Shown here piece after piece: positions 6,815 to 13,909 of a stretch of 14,297 nucleotides of DNA. Source of the stretch: JAWLGJ01 sp041685145 (GTDB taxonomy: Bacteria; Pseudomonadota; Alphaproteobacteria; Rhodospirillales; Magnetospirillaceae). The stretch lies in contig JAWLGJ010000061.1 of the NCBI GenBank assembly GCA_041685145.1, forward strand, positions 1 to 14,297, written 5' to 3'. The notes below the pieces were generated by a model that saw nothing but the letters and a program-made list of their open reading frames with translations, was not told the origin of the DNA and did no database searches. A program made the translations under genes and the position numbers. The first letter of the stretch is position 1, and each line of letters starts with the position of its first letter.

Positions 6815-8281
6815 CTACAGCACCAGCGGGATCAGGGTGGCGGTCATTGCCGCCAGCAGGGCCAGGGCGAGCAGGTTCAGCAACGCCCCGGCCCTCACCA
6901 TGTCCATGACCGTCATCTGCCCCGTGGCGAAGACGATGGCGTTGGGCGGAGTCGCCACCGGCATCATGAAGGCGCAACCCGCCGCCAGCGCCACCGGCGC
7001 CGTCACCATCGCCGCGTCGACTCCGGCCAGGATGGCGAAGCTGCCGGCCAGCGGCAGGAAGGTGGCGGCGGTGGCGGTGTTGGAGGTGACGTGGCTGATG
7101 ACCATCACCGCCGCACCGATGGCGGTGGCGGCCACCCAGGGCGGCAGGGCCGACAGCGGCTGCAGCGCGCCCGCCACCCAGGCCGACAGCCCGGAGCTTT
7201 CCACCGCCGCGCCCAGGCTGAGGCCACCGCCGACCAGCAGCAGAACCCCCCAGGGCAGCCGGGCGGTGTCCGACCAATCCAGCGCAAAGACGCTGCGGCG
7301 TGGGTGCACCGGCACCGAGAACAGGGTCAGCGCCGCCAGCACGGCGATGCCGGCGTCCGATAGATCGACGGGCAGCAGCGCCGCGACGAACGGGCGCAGC
7401 ACCCACAGCGCCGCCGTGGCCACGAAGACCGCCAGGACGATCCTTTCGCCACGGGTCATCGGCCCCAGGGCCGCCAGTTCCCGCCGCATCTCGGCTTCGG
7501 CGGCGGGCTCGCCGCGGCGCGGCAGGCGGAACACCGCCCGCGTCAGCAGCAGCCAGCCCAGCACCAGCAGCAGCGCCGCGAAGGGCAGCCCCACCAGCAT
7601 CCATTGCCCGAAGCCGACGTCGATGCCATAGGCCTCGCGCATATAGCCCGCGAACAGCGCGTTGGGCGGGGTGCCGATCAGCGTCGCCATGCCGCCGATA
7701 TTTGCCCCATAGGCCACCCCCAGCAGCAGCGCGACGGGGAAGCGGCGCTCGCCCGGCGCCGCCACCGCCGCCGATACCGTCGCCGCGATGGGCAGCATCA
7801 TCGTCGCGGTGGCGGTGTTGGACACCCACATCGACAGTGCCGCCGTCGCCAGCATGAAGCCGCCGACGATGCGGTCCTGGCGGCTGCCGACCAGCGCCAG
7901 CACATGCAGCGCCGCGCGGCGATGAAGGTTCCAACGTTCCATCGCCACGGCGATGCAGAAACCGCCCAGGAACAGAAAGATCAGCGGATTGGCGTAAGGG
8001 GCGGCGGCGTCGGCCACCTCCATCACTCCCAGCATCGGCAGCAGGGCGATCGGTGCCAGCGCGGTGGCGGCGATGGGCACCGCCTCCCACACCCACCATG
8101 TCGCCATCAGGATGACCAGCGCCGCCACCCGCCAGGCCTCGGCCGGCATCGCCTCGGGCGCCGGCGCCACCAGCATGGCGCCCGCCGCCACGGCGCCGGA
8201 CAGCAGGCCGATCAGCCGGCGGGCCGCCGAGGGTGCGCGCGGCGAGGTCGGATGAGCGGCGGTGGCGTGGGGGCGTGGCAT
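6815..8281 (-). CDS. DASS (SLC13) family sodium:dicarboxylate/anion symporter
   Basis: A 488-residue inner-membrane transporter with about 11-12 hydrophobic helices. It shows the two inverted-repeat signature pairs of the divalent anion:Na+ symporter family: SNTATAT (154-160) with GTPPNA (203-208), and SNTATAA (400-406) with TPPNA (444-448). The SNT motifs bind the carboxylate or anion, and the nearby Pro-Pro-Asn hairpins complete the sodium sites. The substrate is most likely a C4-dicarboxylate such as succinate or malate, but sulfate or other anions cannot be excluded by eye. The gene stands alone on the minus strand, tail to tail with the DUF4142-like gene (7-nt gap) and divergent from actA. 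Its Shine-Dalgarno is weak. A hairpin (8293-8312) lies just upstream of its start. Confidence 0.9.
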   Translation of the reverse strand: MPRPHATAAHPTSPRAPSAARRLIGLLSGAVAAGAMLVAPAPEAMPAEAWRVAALVILMATWWVWEAVPIAATALAPIALLPMLGVMEVADAAAPYANPLIFLFLGGFCIAVAMERWNLHRRAALHVLALVGSRQDRIVGGFMLATAALSMWVSNTATATMMLPIAATVSAAVAAPGERRFPVALLLGVAYGANIGGMATLIGTPPNALFAGYMREAYGIDVGFGQWMLVGLPFAALLLVLGWLLLTRAVFRLPRRGEPAAEAEMRRELAALGPMTRGERIVLAVFVATAALWVLRPFVAALLPVDLSDAGIAVLAALTLFSVPVHPRRSVFALDWSDTARLPWGVLLLVGGGLSLGAAVESSGLSAWVAGALQPLSALPPWVAATAIGAAVMVISHVTSNTATAATFLPLAGSFAILAGVDAAMVTAPVALAAGCAFMMPVATPPNAIVFATGQMTVMDMVRAGALLNLLALALLAAMTATLIPLVL

Positions 8282-8292
8282 GGCGACGGCTC

Positions 8293-8312
8293 TCGGCGGC
8301 GGAGGCCGCCGA
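8293..8312. repeat. Perfect 8-bp inverted repeat with 4-nt loop
   Basis: TCGGCGGC and GCCGCCGA flank a GGAG loop (CTCC on the minus strand). It lies 12 bases upstream of the transporter start, so on a leftward transcript it would form a hairpin next to the ribosome entry site. It could be an operator or a leader hairpin. No T-run follows on either strand, so it is not a typical intrinsic terminator. Confidence 0.45.
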
Positions 8313-8343
8313 CCCTAGACGATTTCGGCGCCGGCATCCACGC

Positions 8344-8374
8344 AGGGGGCGCGAACCGACCGGAAGGGGGCGCG
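8344..8374 (+). repeat. 10-bp direct repeat AGGGGGCGCG, 21-bp spacing
   Basis: AGGGGGCGCG occurs at 8344-8353 and again at 8365-8374, start to start 21 bp, about two turns of the helix. This spacing puts both copies on the same face of the DNA and would suit a dimeric regulator upstream of actA. The second copy could also act as a distant Shine-Dalgarno for an alternative actA start at 8383. Confidence 0.35.
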
Positions 8375-8421
8375 CTTTCGGCATGGTTTCCTTCGCCCCC
8401 GGCCGTGACCATCTAGCCCCC

Positions 8422-8919
8422 ATGCGCGCGGGGCTGGTGACGGCGGCAAAGGCGGTGACGGCCGCGTTGGCGGTGGTGGCCGTGGCGCTGGCGGCGGCCT
8501 GGTCGGCGGGCGGCATCCCGCGCCCGCCGCCGGTACAGCCGGTGCCGTTCAGCCATGCCCACCATGCCGGCGCGCTGGGCCTCGACTGCCGCTTCTGCCA
8601 TTCCGATGCCGAACGGGGGCCGAGGGCCGGGCTTCCCGCCACCGAGGTCTGCATGTCCTGCCATTACCCGGTGGAGGTTCGTCCCGAGGTGCCGGCGCTG
8701 CGATGGGTGCGCACGGCACGGCTGCCCGATTTCACCTATTTCGACCATTCCGTCCATGTGGCCGCCGCCGTGGACTGCGCCGCCTGCCACGGCGCCGTGG
8801 CCGAGATGGCGCAGCCGGTGCCGCCGCGGCCCTTCACCATGCTGTGGTGCCTCGACTGCCACCGCCAGCGGGCGGTGGAGCGGGCGCGCCTGGAACATTG
8901 CTATGCCTGCCATCGCTGA
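8422..8919 (+). CDS. actA: ActA, pentaheme cytochrome c subunit of alternative complex III
   Basis: A 165-residue periplasmic cytochrome anchored by one N-terminal helix (about 5-29). Five CxxCH heme motifs are present: C56-H60, C77-H81, C119-H123, C143-H147 and C160-H164. Five hemes and a position immediately before actB identify it as ActA, the multiheme subunit that passes electrons between ActB/ActE and the external acceptor. It is short compared with many ActA proteins of 200 residues or more. The last heme motif lies at the very C-terminus, and its codons overlap the start of actB by 17 bases. An in-frame ATG at 8383 would add 13 residues and has a purine-rich AAGGGGG twelve bases upstream, so it is an acceptable alternative start. 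The ATG at 8422 has no clear Shine-Dalgarno but gives a cleaner signal anchor. Confidence 0.88.
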   Translation: MRAGLVTAAKAVTAALAVVAVALAAAWSAGGIPRPPPVQPVPFSHAHHAGALGLDCRFCHSDAERGPRAGLPATEVCMSCHYPVEVRPEVPALRWVRTARLPDFTYFDHSVHVAAAVDCAACHGAVAEMAQPVPPRPFTMLWCLDCHRQRAVERARLEHCYACHR

Positions 8920-11608
8920 GGCTGGTGCGCTGCGGCGCCGCGAATTCCTGCGCGGCATGGCGGCCTCGGCGGCGACCGCCGCGCTGGCGGGCTGCGGCCG
9001 CTCGCCCGTCGGCGCGGTGCCCTACGTGGAGCGTCCCGAGGAGGTCGTCCCCGGCCGGCCGCTGTTCTATGCCACCGCGATACCGTTTGCCGGCTTCGCG
9101 CAGCCGGTTCTGGCCGAGACGCATATGGGGCGGCCGACAAAGCTGGAGGGCAATCCCGACCACCCGGTCGGCGGCGGCGCCACCGATGCCTTCACGCAGG
9201 CGGCGGTGGCGGCGCTGTACGGGCCCGAACGCTCGCGGCGACCGCTGCGCGGCGGCGTGGCGGCGGCGTGGGCGGACTTCGCCGCGCTCGCCCCCGAGTT
9301 GGCCGGGCCGGGGCTGCGCGTGCTGACGGGCGCGGTGGGCTCGCCCACCCTGGTCCGGCAGTTGACGGCGCTGGTCGAGGAGGCGGGCGCGCGCTGGCAT
9401 GTGCACGAGCCCGGCCTGCCCCCGCCCCAGGCCGGACGTCCGTCCTTGCACCCGCGGTTGGACGCCGCCGGCGCCGTCGTCTGCCTCGACGCCGACCCGC
9501 TGGGGCCGGGCCCCGCGCAGGTGGCGCATGTGCGCGCCTGGAGCGCCGCGCCGCGCCGCCCGCTTTTCGTCGCCGAACCGACCCTCAGCCCCACGGGCGC
9601 GGTGGCGCGGCGGCGCTTGGCGGCGCCGGCGGGCCGCGTGCCGGTGCTGGCGCGGGCGCTGGCGGCGGAACTGGGCCTGGGCCAGGCGCCGCCCCTGGCG
9701 GACGACGAGGCCGCCTGGGTTGCCGAGGCGGTGGCGGCATTGGCGGCGCAACCCGGCGAGTCGCTGCTGCTGGCGGGGCCGACGCAGCCCGGCGCCATCC
9801 GCGATCTCGCCCTGGCGGTCAACGCGCGGCTGGGCAATCTGGGCCGCACCCTGCTGGCCACCGAGCCTGTCCTGGCGATGCCGCCGGGCGGGGACGAATT
9901 CTCGCTCGCCGCGCTGGTCGAGGACATGCGCGGCGGCCGGGTGCGGGCGCTGCTTGTGCTCGAAGCCAATCCCGCCTACACGCAGCCGGCGGGGCTGGAC
10001 TTCGCCGCCGCCGCCCGGCGCGTGCCGTGGCGGATTCACGCCGGGCTGTGCCGCGACGAGACCGCCGCCCTCTGCCACTGGCATCTGCCGCTGCATCATC
10101 CCCTGGAGGATTGGAGCGACGCCCGTGCCGTCGACGGCACCGCCGGCATCATCCAGCCGGTGACGCGGCCGCTGCACGAGTCCGTCTCCGCCCATGCCGT
10201 GCTGGCCGCGCTGCTTGGCGAGCCCGGCGCCGACCCCCGGGAGGTGGTGCGCGACACCTGGCGCCGGCGCTGGGACGAGGATGACTTCGAGGCACGCTGG
10301 CGCCGCGCGCTTCACGACGGCTTCGTCGCCGACACCGGCGCGGCCCCGCTGACACTTGCCCCGCCGCCGCTGCCGCCGCCGGAGCCGGACGAGGTTGGGG
10401 GGCTGGAGGCGGTGTTCCGCCCCGACCCTTGTGTCTGGGACGGCCGCTTCGCCGCCGTGCCGTGGCTGCAGGAACTGCCGAAACCGTTGACGACGCTGAC
10501 CTGGACCAATGTCGTCGCCCTCGGCGCCGGGCTGGCGGGGCGCCTGGGCGTCGCCACCGGCGATACGGTCGAGGTCTCGGCGGCGGGCGCCGCCGTCGCC
10601 GCCCCGGCCTGGATCATGCCCGGCCAGGCCGAGGCGTCGGTGACCCTGTTCCTGGGCTATGGCCGCCGCAACGGCGCCGGGGTCGGGCGGGGGCGGGGCT
10701 ATGACGCCTATCCGCTGCGGCCGGGGCCACAGGGCTGGCGGGTGGCGGGGGTGAGGCTGCGACGGCTTGACGGCGCCGCCGCGCCGCTGCCGGTGATCCA
10801 GCCGCATCAGACGCTGGCGGGCTTGGACGACATCGTGCGCACCGTCGCGCCCGGCGCGGCCGTGCCGCCGCCGGCGGCCGCGGCGTCGCTGTATCCGGAG
10901 TGGGAGTATCCCGGCCCCGCCTGGGGCATGGTCATCGATCTCGACCGCTGCACCGGCTGCAACGCCTGCGTCGTCGCCTGCCAGATGGAAAACGCCGTGC
11001 CGACCGTCGGTCCGTCCGAGGTGGCGAAGGGGCGGGCGCTGCACTGGCTGCGGGTGGACCTCTACTACCAGGAGCGGCCGGAGGGCCTGCGGACCTATTT
11101 CCAGCCCGTTCCCTGTATGCACTGCGAGAAGGCACCGTGCGAGTTCGGCTGTCCGGTCAACGCCACGGTGCACGGGCCCGAGGGCCTGAACCAGATGGTC
11201 TACAACCGCTGCATCGGCACCCGCACCTGTTCCAGCTATTGCCCCTATAAGGTGCGGCGGTTCAATTTCCGCGACTACGCCGGCGCCATGCCGGCGGCCT
11301 ATGCGCCGCTGCGCAACCCCGACGTCACCGTGCGGGCGCAGGGCGTCATGGAGAAGTGCACCTACTGCACGCAGCGCATCGCCGCCGCCCGTATCGAGGC
11401 CCGCAAGGACAACCGCCCCATCCGCGACGGCGAGGTGCGGACGGCCTGCCAGCAGGCCTGCCCGGCGCGGGCTATCGTCTTCGGCGACCTTGCCGATCCC
11501 GGCAGCGCCGTGGCGCGGGCGCGCGATGATCGGCGACACTACGGGCTGCTGGCGCATCTGGGGACACGGCCGCGCACCACCTATCTCGCCCGGACGGAGG
11601 CGCGATGA
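8903..11608 (+). CDS. actB: ActB, molybdopterin-oxidoreductase-like/ferredoxin fusion subunit of alternative complex III
   Basis: A 901-residue protein. The N-terminus has a twin-arginine motif (RRREFLR, 11-17) followed by a lipobox (LAGC, Cys31), suggesting a Tat-exported lipoprotein. Residues about 40-640 resemble the catalytic subunit of molybdopterin oxidoreductases (VVPGRPLFYAT, THMGRPTKLEGNPDHP, HWHLPLHHPLEDW), a region that binds no molybdenum cofactor in known ActB. Residues 674 to about 880 form a ferredoxin domain: C683, C686, C689, C693; C738, C741, C746, C750; C770, C776, C780; and a later KCTYC plus ACQQACP. This is consistent with three 4Fe-4S and one 3Fe-4S cluster. It is shorter than typical ActB proteins of around 1000 residues. 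Its ATG sits inside the last heme codons of actA, and its stop overlaps actC as ATGA. The in-frame ATG upstream at 8555 lies in actA coding sequence and is not used. Confidence 0.95.
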   Translation: MPAIAEAGALRRREFLRGMAASAATAALAGCGRSPVGAVPYVERPEEVVPGRPLFYATAIPFAGFAQPVLAETHMGRPTKLEGNPDHPVGGGATDAFTQAAVAALYGPERSRRPLRGGVAAAWADFAALAPELAGPGLRVLTGAVGSPTLVRQLTALVEEAGARWHVHEPGLPPPQAGRPSLHPRLDAAGAVVCLDADPLGPGPAQVAHVRAWSAAPRRPLFVAEPTLSPTGAVARRRLAAPAGRVPVLARALAAELGLGQAPPLADDEAAWVAEAVAALAAQPGESLLLAGPTQPGAIRDLALAVNARLGNLGRTLLATEPVLAMPPGGDEFSLAALVEDMRGGRVRALLVLEANPAYTQPAGLDFAAAARRVPWRIHAGLCRDETAALCHWHLPLHHPLEDWSDARAVDGTAGIIQPVTRPLHESVSAHAVLAALLGEPGADPREVVRDTWRRRWDEDDFEARWRRALHDGFVADTGAAPLTLAPPPLPPPEPDEVGGLEAVFRPDPCVWDGRFAAVPWLQELPKPLTTLTWTNVVALGAGLAGRLGVATGDTVEVSAAGAAVAAPAWIMPGQAEASVTLFLGYGRRNGAGVGRGRGYDAYPLRPGPQGWRVAGVRLRRLDGAAAPLPVIQPHQTLAGLDDIVRTVAPGAAVPPPAAAASLYPEWEYPGPAWGMVIDLDRCTGCNACVVACQMENAVPTVGPSEVAKGRALHWLRVDLYYQERPEGLRTYFQPVPCMHCEKAPCEFGCPVNATVHGPEGLNQMVYNRCIGTRTCSSYCPYKVRRFNFRDYAGAMPAAYAPLRNPDVTVRAQGVMEKCTYCTQRIAAARIEARKDNRPIRDGEVRTACQQACPARAIVFGDLADPGSAVARARDDRRHYGLLAHLGTRPRTTYLARTEAR

Positions 11609-12915
11609 GCACCGGCGCCGAGATCTTTCAGCCGATCACCGTGCAGGTGGCGGATATCGCCCTGGCCCGGCGGGTGCGGCGGCGCTGGTGGCTGGCGCTG
11701 GCCCTTAGCGGCGCGGCGACGGTGGCCTTCGTGGCGACGGTCGTCTGGCTGTTGGCCACCGGCGTGGGCATCTGGGGCATCAATATCCCCGTCAACTGGG
11801 GCCTGGCCATCGTCAACTCCATCTGGTGGGCTGGCCTGGCCACCGCGGGGACGCTGATATCGGCGCTGCTGCTGCTGGTGCCCGGCCAGCAGTGGCGCAG
11901 CGCCCTCAACCGTTTCGCCGAGGCGATGACGGTGTTGGCGGTGGCGATGGCGGGGGTGTTCCCCATCCTGCATCTGGGGCGGCCGGAGGCGGTGCATTGG
12001 ATGCTGCCGCTGCCCTCGACGCTGGGGGTGTGGCCGCAGTTCCGCAGCCCGCTGACCTGGGACGTGGCCTCGCTGCTGGCCTATCTGCTGGTGTCGCTGG
12101 CGTTCTGGTATGTGGGGATGATTCCCGATCTGGCGACGCTGCGTGACCGGGCCGGGGGGGCGCGGCGGCGGCGGGCGTACAACCGCCTCGCCCTCGGGTG
12201 GCGCGGCTCGGCGCTGCACTGGGCGCGCTGGCGGCAGGCCTATCGCGCGGCGGCGCTGATGGCGGTGCTGGCGGCCACATTGCACAGCGGCGGCGCCATG
12301 CTGTTCGCCGCCGGGCCGTCCGCCGCCTGGCACACCACCGGCCTGCCGCCCTATCTCCTCGCCAGCGGCGTCTTCTCGGGCCTGGCGGTGGTGCTGCTGT
12401 TGACCCTGTCGCTGCGCGCCGCCTTCGGCCTGGGCGCGGTGATCACCGGGCGGCATCTCGACATCATGGGGCGCCTGTTGCTGGTGGCGGGGCTGGCGTT
12501 CCTCTACGGCGCCGCGACGCTGGCCTTCGGCGCGTGGTACTCCGGCGACCCGCGTCAGGCGCAGTTTCTCGTCGAGCGCGCCGTCGGCGCCCACGCCGTC
12601 ACCACCTGGGCGGCGATGGCGCTGATGTTCGTGCCGCTGCAAGCCTTGTGGTGGCGGCGGGCGCGGCGGGCGCCGGCCGTGCTGGCGGCGGTGGCGCTGG
12701 CGGTGGTGCCGGGCGTGTGGCTGGACCGGTATGTGCTGGTGCTGGGCGGCTTGCAGCGCGACTACCTGCCGTCGCGCTGGGGCGAGTATGCGCCGACGGC
12801 GGCGGAATGGGCGCTGTTCGGCGGTACCCTGGGGGCCTTTGCCTTCCTTTTCCTGCTGTTCGTGCGCTTTCTGCCGCTGGTGGCGATGTTCGAGATCAGG
12901 GAGGCGACGGCATGA
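11605..12915 (+). CDS. actC: ActC, NrfD-like integral membrane quinol-oxidising subunit of alternative complex III
   Basis: A 436-residue polytopic membrane protein with about ten helices, of the NrfD/PsrC family. Family hallmarks include GIWGINIPVNWGLAIVN (55-71), AGTLISALLLL, FPILHLGRP (119-127), WPQFRSPLTWDV (143-154), LGWRGS (197-202), PPYLLASGVFSG (248-259) and AWYSGDP (310-316). ActC is expected to bind quinol on the periplasmic side next to the ActB iron-sulfur clusters. Compared with family sequences as I remember them, three acidic or histidine residues are replaced: the His of GHAGT is T80, the Asp of the (W/F)DFA motif is L233, and the Glu before AFIAWYSG is L306. This suggests a divergent quinol site or proton path. 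It has a good Shine-Dalgarno (GGAGG, 11596-11600), ATGA coupling to actB, and a stop overlapping actD. Confidence 0.94.
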   Translation: MSTGAEIFQPITVQVADIALARRVRRRWWLALALSGAATVAFVATVVWLLATGVGIWGINIPVNWGLAIVNSIWWAGLATAGTLISALLLLVPGQQWRSALNRFAEAMTVLAVAMAGVFPILHLGRPEAVHWMLPLPSTLGVWPQFRSPLTWDVASLLAYLLVSLAFWYVGMIPDLATLRDRAGGARRRRAYNRLALGWRGSALHWARWRQAYRAAALMAVLAATLHSGGAMLFAAGPSAAWHTTGLPPYLLASGVFSGLAVVLLLTLSLRAAFGLGAVITGRHLDIMGRLLLVAGLAFLYGAATLAFGAWYSGDPRQAQFLVERAVGAHAVTTWAAMALMFVPLQALWWRRARRAPAVLAAVALAVVPGVWLDRYVLVLGGLQRDYLPSRWGEYAPTAAEWALFGGTLGAFAFLFLLFVRFLPLVAMFEIREATA

Positions 12916-13448
12916 ACACCGCCCCGCCCGCCGCGCTGCTGGCGAGCTTTCCCGACGCCGACAGCCTGTTGGCGGCGGCGCGGCGGGCGCGGCAGGAGGG
13001 CTATGAATGCATCGACGGCCACAGCCCCTTTCCGGTCGACGGCCTGGCCGAGGCGCTGGGCTTCGACGAGCGGCGGGTGGTGCTGCTGGCCGGGGCGGGG
13101 TTCGTTGGCGGGTTCTCCCTGGCCTTGCTGGCGCAGTGGTGGATGAACGCGGTCGACTATCCGCTCAATGTCGGCGGCCGCCCGTTGGCGGCCTGGGTTG
13201 CCTTTGCCTATCCCGCCTTCGAGCTTGCCTGCCTGGCGGGGGCGGTGGTGGGCATCGCCGCCATGCTGCTGCTGAATCACCTGCCGCGGCCCGGCCATCC
13301 GCTGCTGGACGTCGAGCCCTTCCGCCGCGCCTCGCAGGACCGCTTCTTCCTCAGCATCGCCACCGTCGACCCGCGCTATCGCCCCCGGCGGACGGAGGCG
13401 TTCCTGCGGGATCTGGGCGCGCGGCAGGTGCTGGAGGTGCCGCCATGA
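12912..13448 (+). CDS. actD: ActD, DUF3341 membrane subunit of alternative complex III
   Basis: A 178-residue protein of the DUF3341 (ActD) family with two membrane helices (about 57-79 and 95-122). The soluble N-terminus carries the diagnostic GYECIDGHSPFPVDGL (30-45). FEL, with E104 in the second helix, and the C-terminal DRFFLSIATVDPRY (143-156) also fit the family. ActD is an accessory membrane subunit with no cofactor. It is translationally coupled: its ATG overlaps the actC stop (ATGA) and AGGGAGG lies seven bases upstream. Length is usual for the family. The frame is open well upstream of this start, but that part is a shadow of actC. Confidence 0.93.
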   Translation: MNTAPPAALLASFPDADSLLAAARRARQEGYECIDGHSPFPVDGLAEALGFDERRVVLLAGAGFVGGFSLALLAQWWMNAVDYPLNVGGRPLAAWVAFAYPAFELACLAGAVVGIAAMLLLNHLPRPGHPLLDVEPFRRASQDRFFLSIATVDPRYRPRRTEAFLRDLGARQVLEVPP

Positions 13449-13909
13449 GACGGGCGGCGGCACTGGCCCTGGCGGCGCTGGCCGTGGCGGCCTGCGAGGA
13501 CCGCCGCATGGCCGAGCAGGACAAGATCCTGCCGCTGGCGCCGGGGCGTGCGGGGGTGTCGGGGGCGCGGCCGCCGCCGGAGGGCAGCATCGCGCGCGGC
13601 ACCCTGGCGCCGGCGTCGGTCGATCTCGGCGATCCGGCGGTCATCGCGCGTGGGGGCGAGCGATTCGCCATCTTCTGCGCGCCCTGCCACGGCAGCGAAG
13701 GCGACGCCCGCGGCATCGTCCCCACCATTCCAACGCCGCCCAGCCTTTTCGCCCCCGATCTGAGCGGCCAGGACGCCGAGGATCTGGTGGCGGTCATCAC
13801 CGACGGCGTCGGCGCCATGTATCCGCAGGCGGGGCAGGTGCCGCTGCCCGACCGCTGGGCGATCGCCGCCTGGATCAAGGACCGGCAGCGCCGCCGGGGC
13901 GGCGACTGA
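13445..13909 (+). CDS. actE: ActE, monoheme cytochrome c lipoprotein of alternative complex III
   Basis: A 154-residue lipoprotein. The signal sequence ends in the lipobox VAAC with Cys17 as the acylated residue. After a Pro/Arg-rich lead with GSIARGT (48-53), a class I cytochrome c domain carries the heme motif C78-A-P-C81-H82 and a probable axial Met125 (GAMYPQ). It ends in a typical WAIAAWIKD helix. ActE lies on the periplasmic face and is thought to deliver electrons from the complex to a terminal oxidase or soluble acceptor. ATGA overlap with actD and a GGAGG seven bases upstream support the start. Its stop overlaps the actF ATG by one base. Confidence 0.94.
   Translation: MRRAAALALAALAVAACEDRRMAEQDKILPLAPGRAGVSGARPPPEGSIARGTLAPASVDLGDPAVIARGGERFAIFCAPCHGSEGDARGIVPTIPTPPSLFAPDLSGQDAEDLVAVITDGVGAMYPQAGQVPLPDRWAIAAWIKDRQRRRGGD

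Larger units (their letters stand above)
8282..8421. promoter_or_regulatory. Divergent intergenic region between the DASS transporter and actA
   Basis: These 140 bases should contain the promoters for the transporter (leftward) and the act operon (rightward). They hold a perfect 8-bp hairpin (8293-8312) and a 10-bp direct repeat at two-helical-turn spacing (8344-8353 and 8365-8374). No -35/-10 pair is clear by eye. Confidence 0.45.

Noticed and set aside
6642..8654. 670-residue minus-strand frame overlapping the DASS transporter
   Set aside because: Its composition is low-complexity Arg/Gly/Ala. The 488-residue frame has the SNT and PPN motifs and membrane helices, so it is the real gene.
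8834..11557. 907-residue open frame on the minus strand opposite actB
   Set aside because: It is the antisense shadow of a very GC-rich gene: Arg/His/Gly/Ala-rich, without recognisable domains, while actB on the plus strand has full Fe-S motifs.
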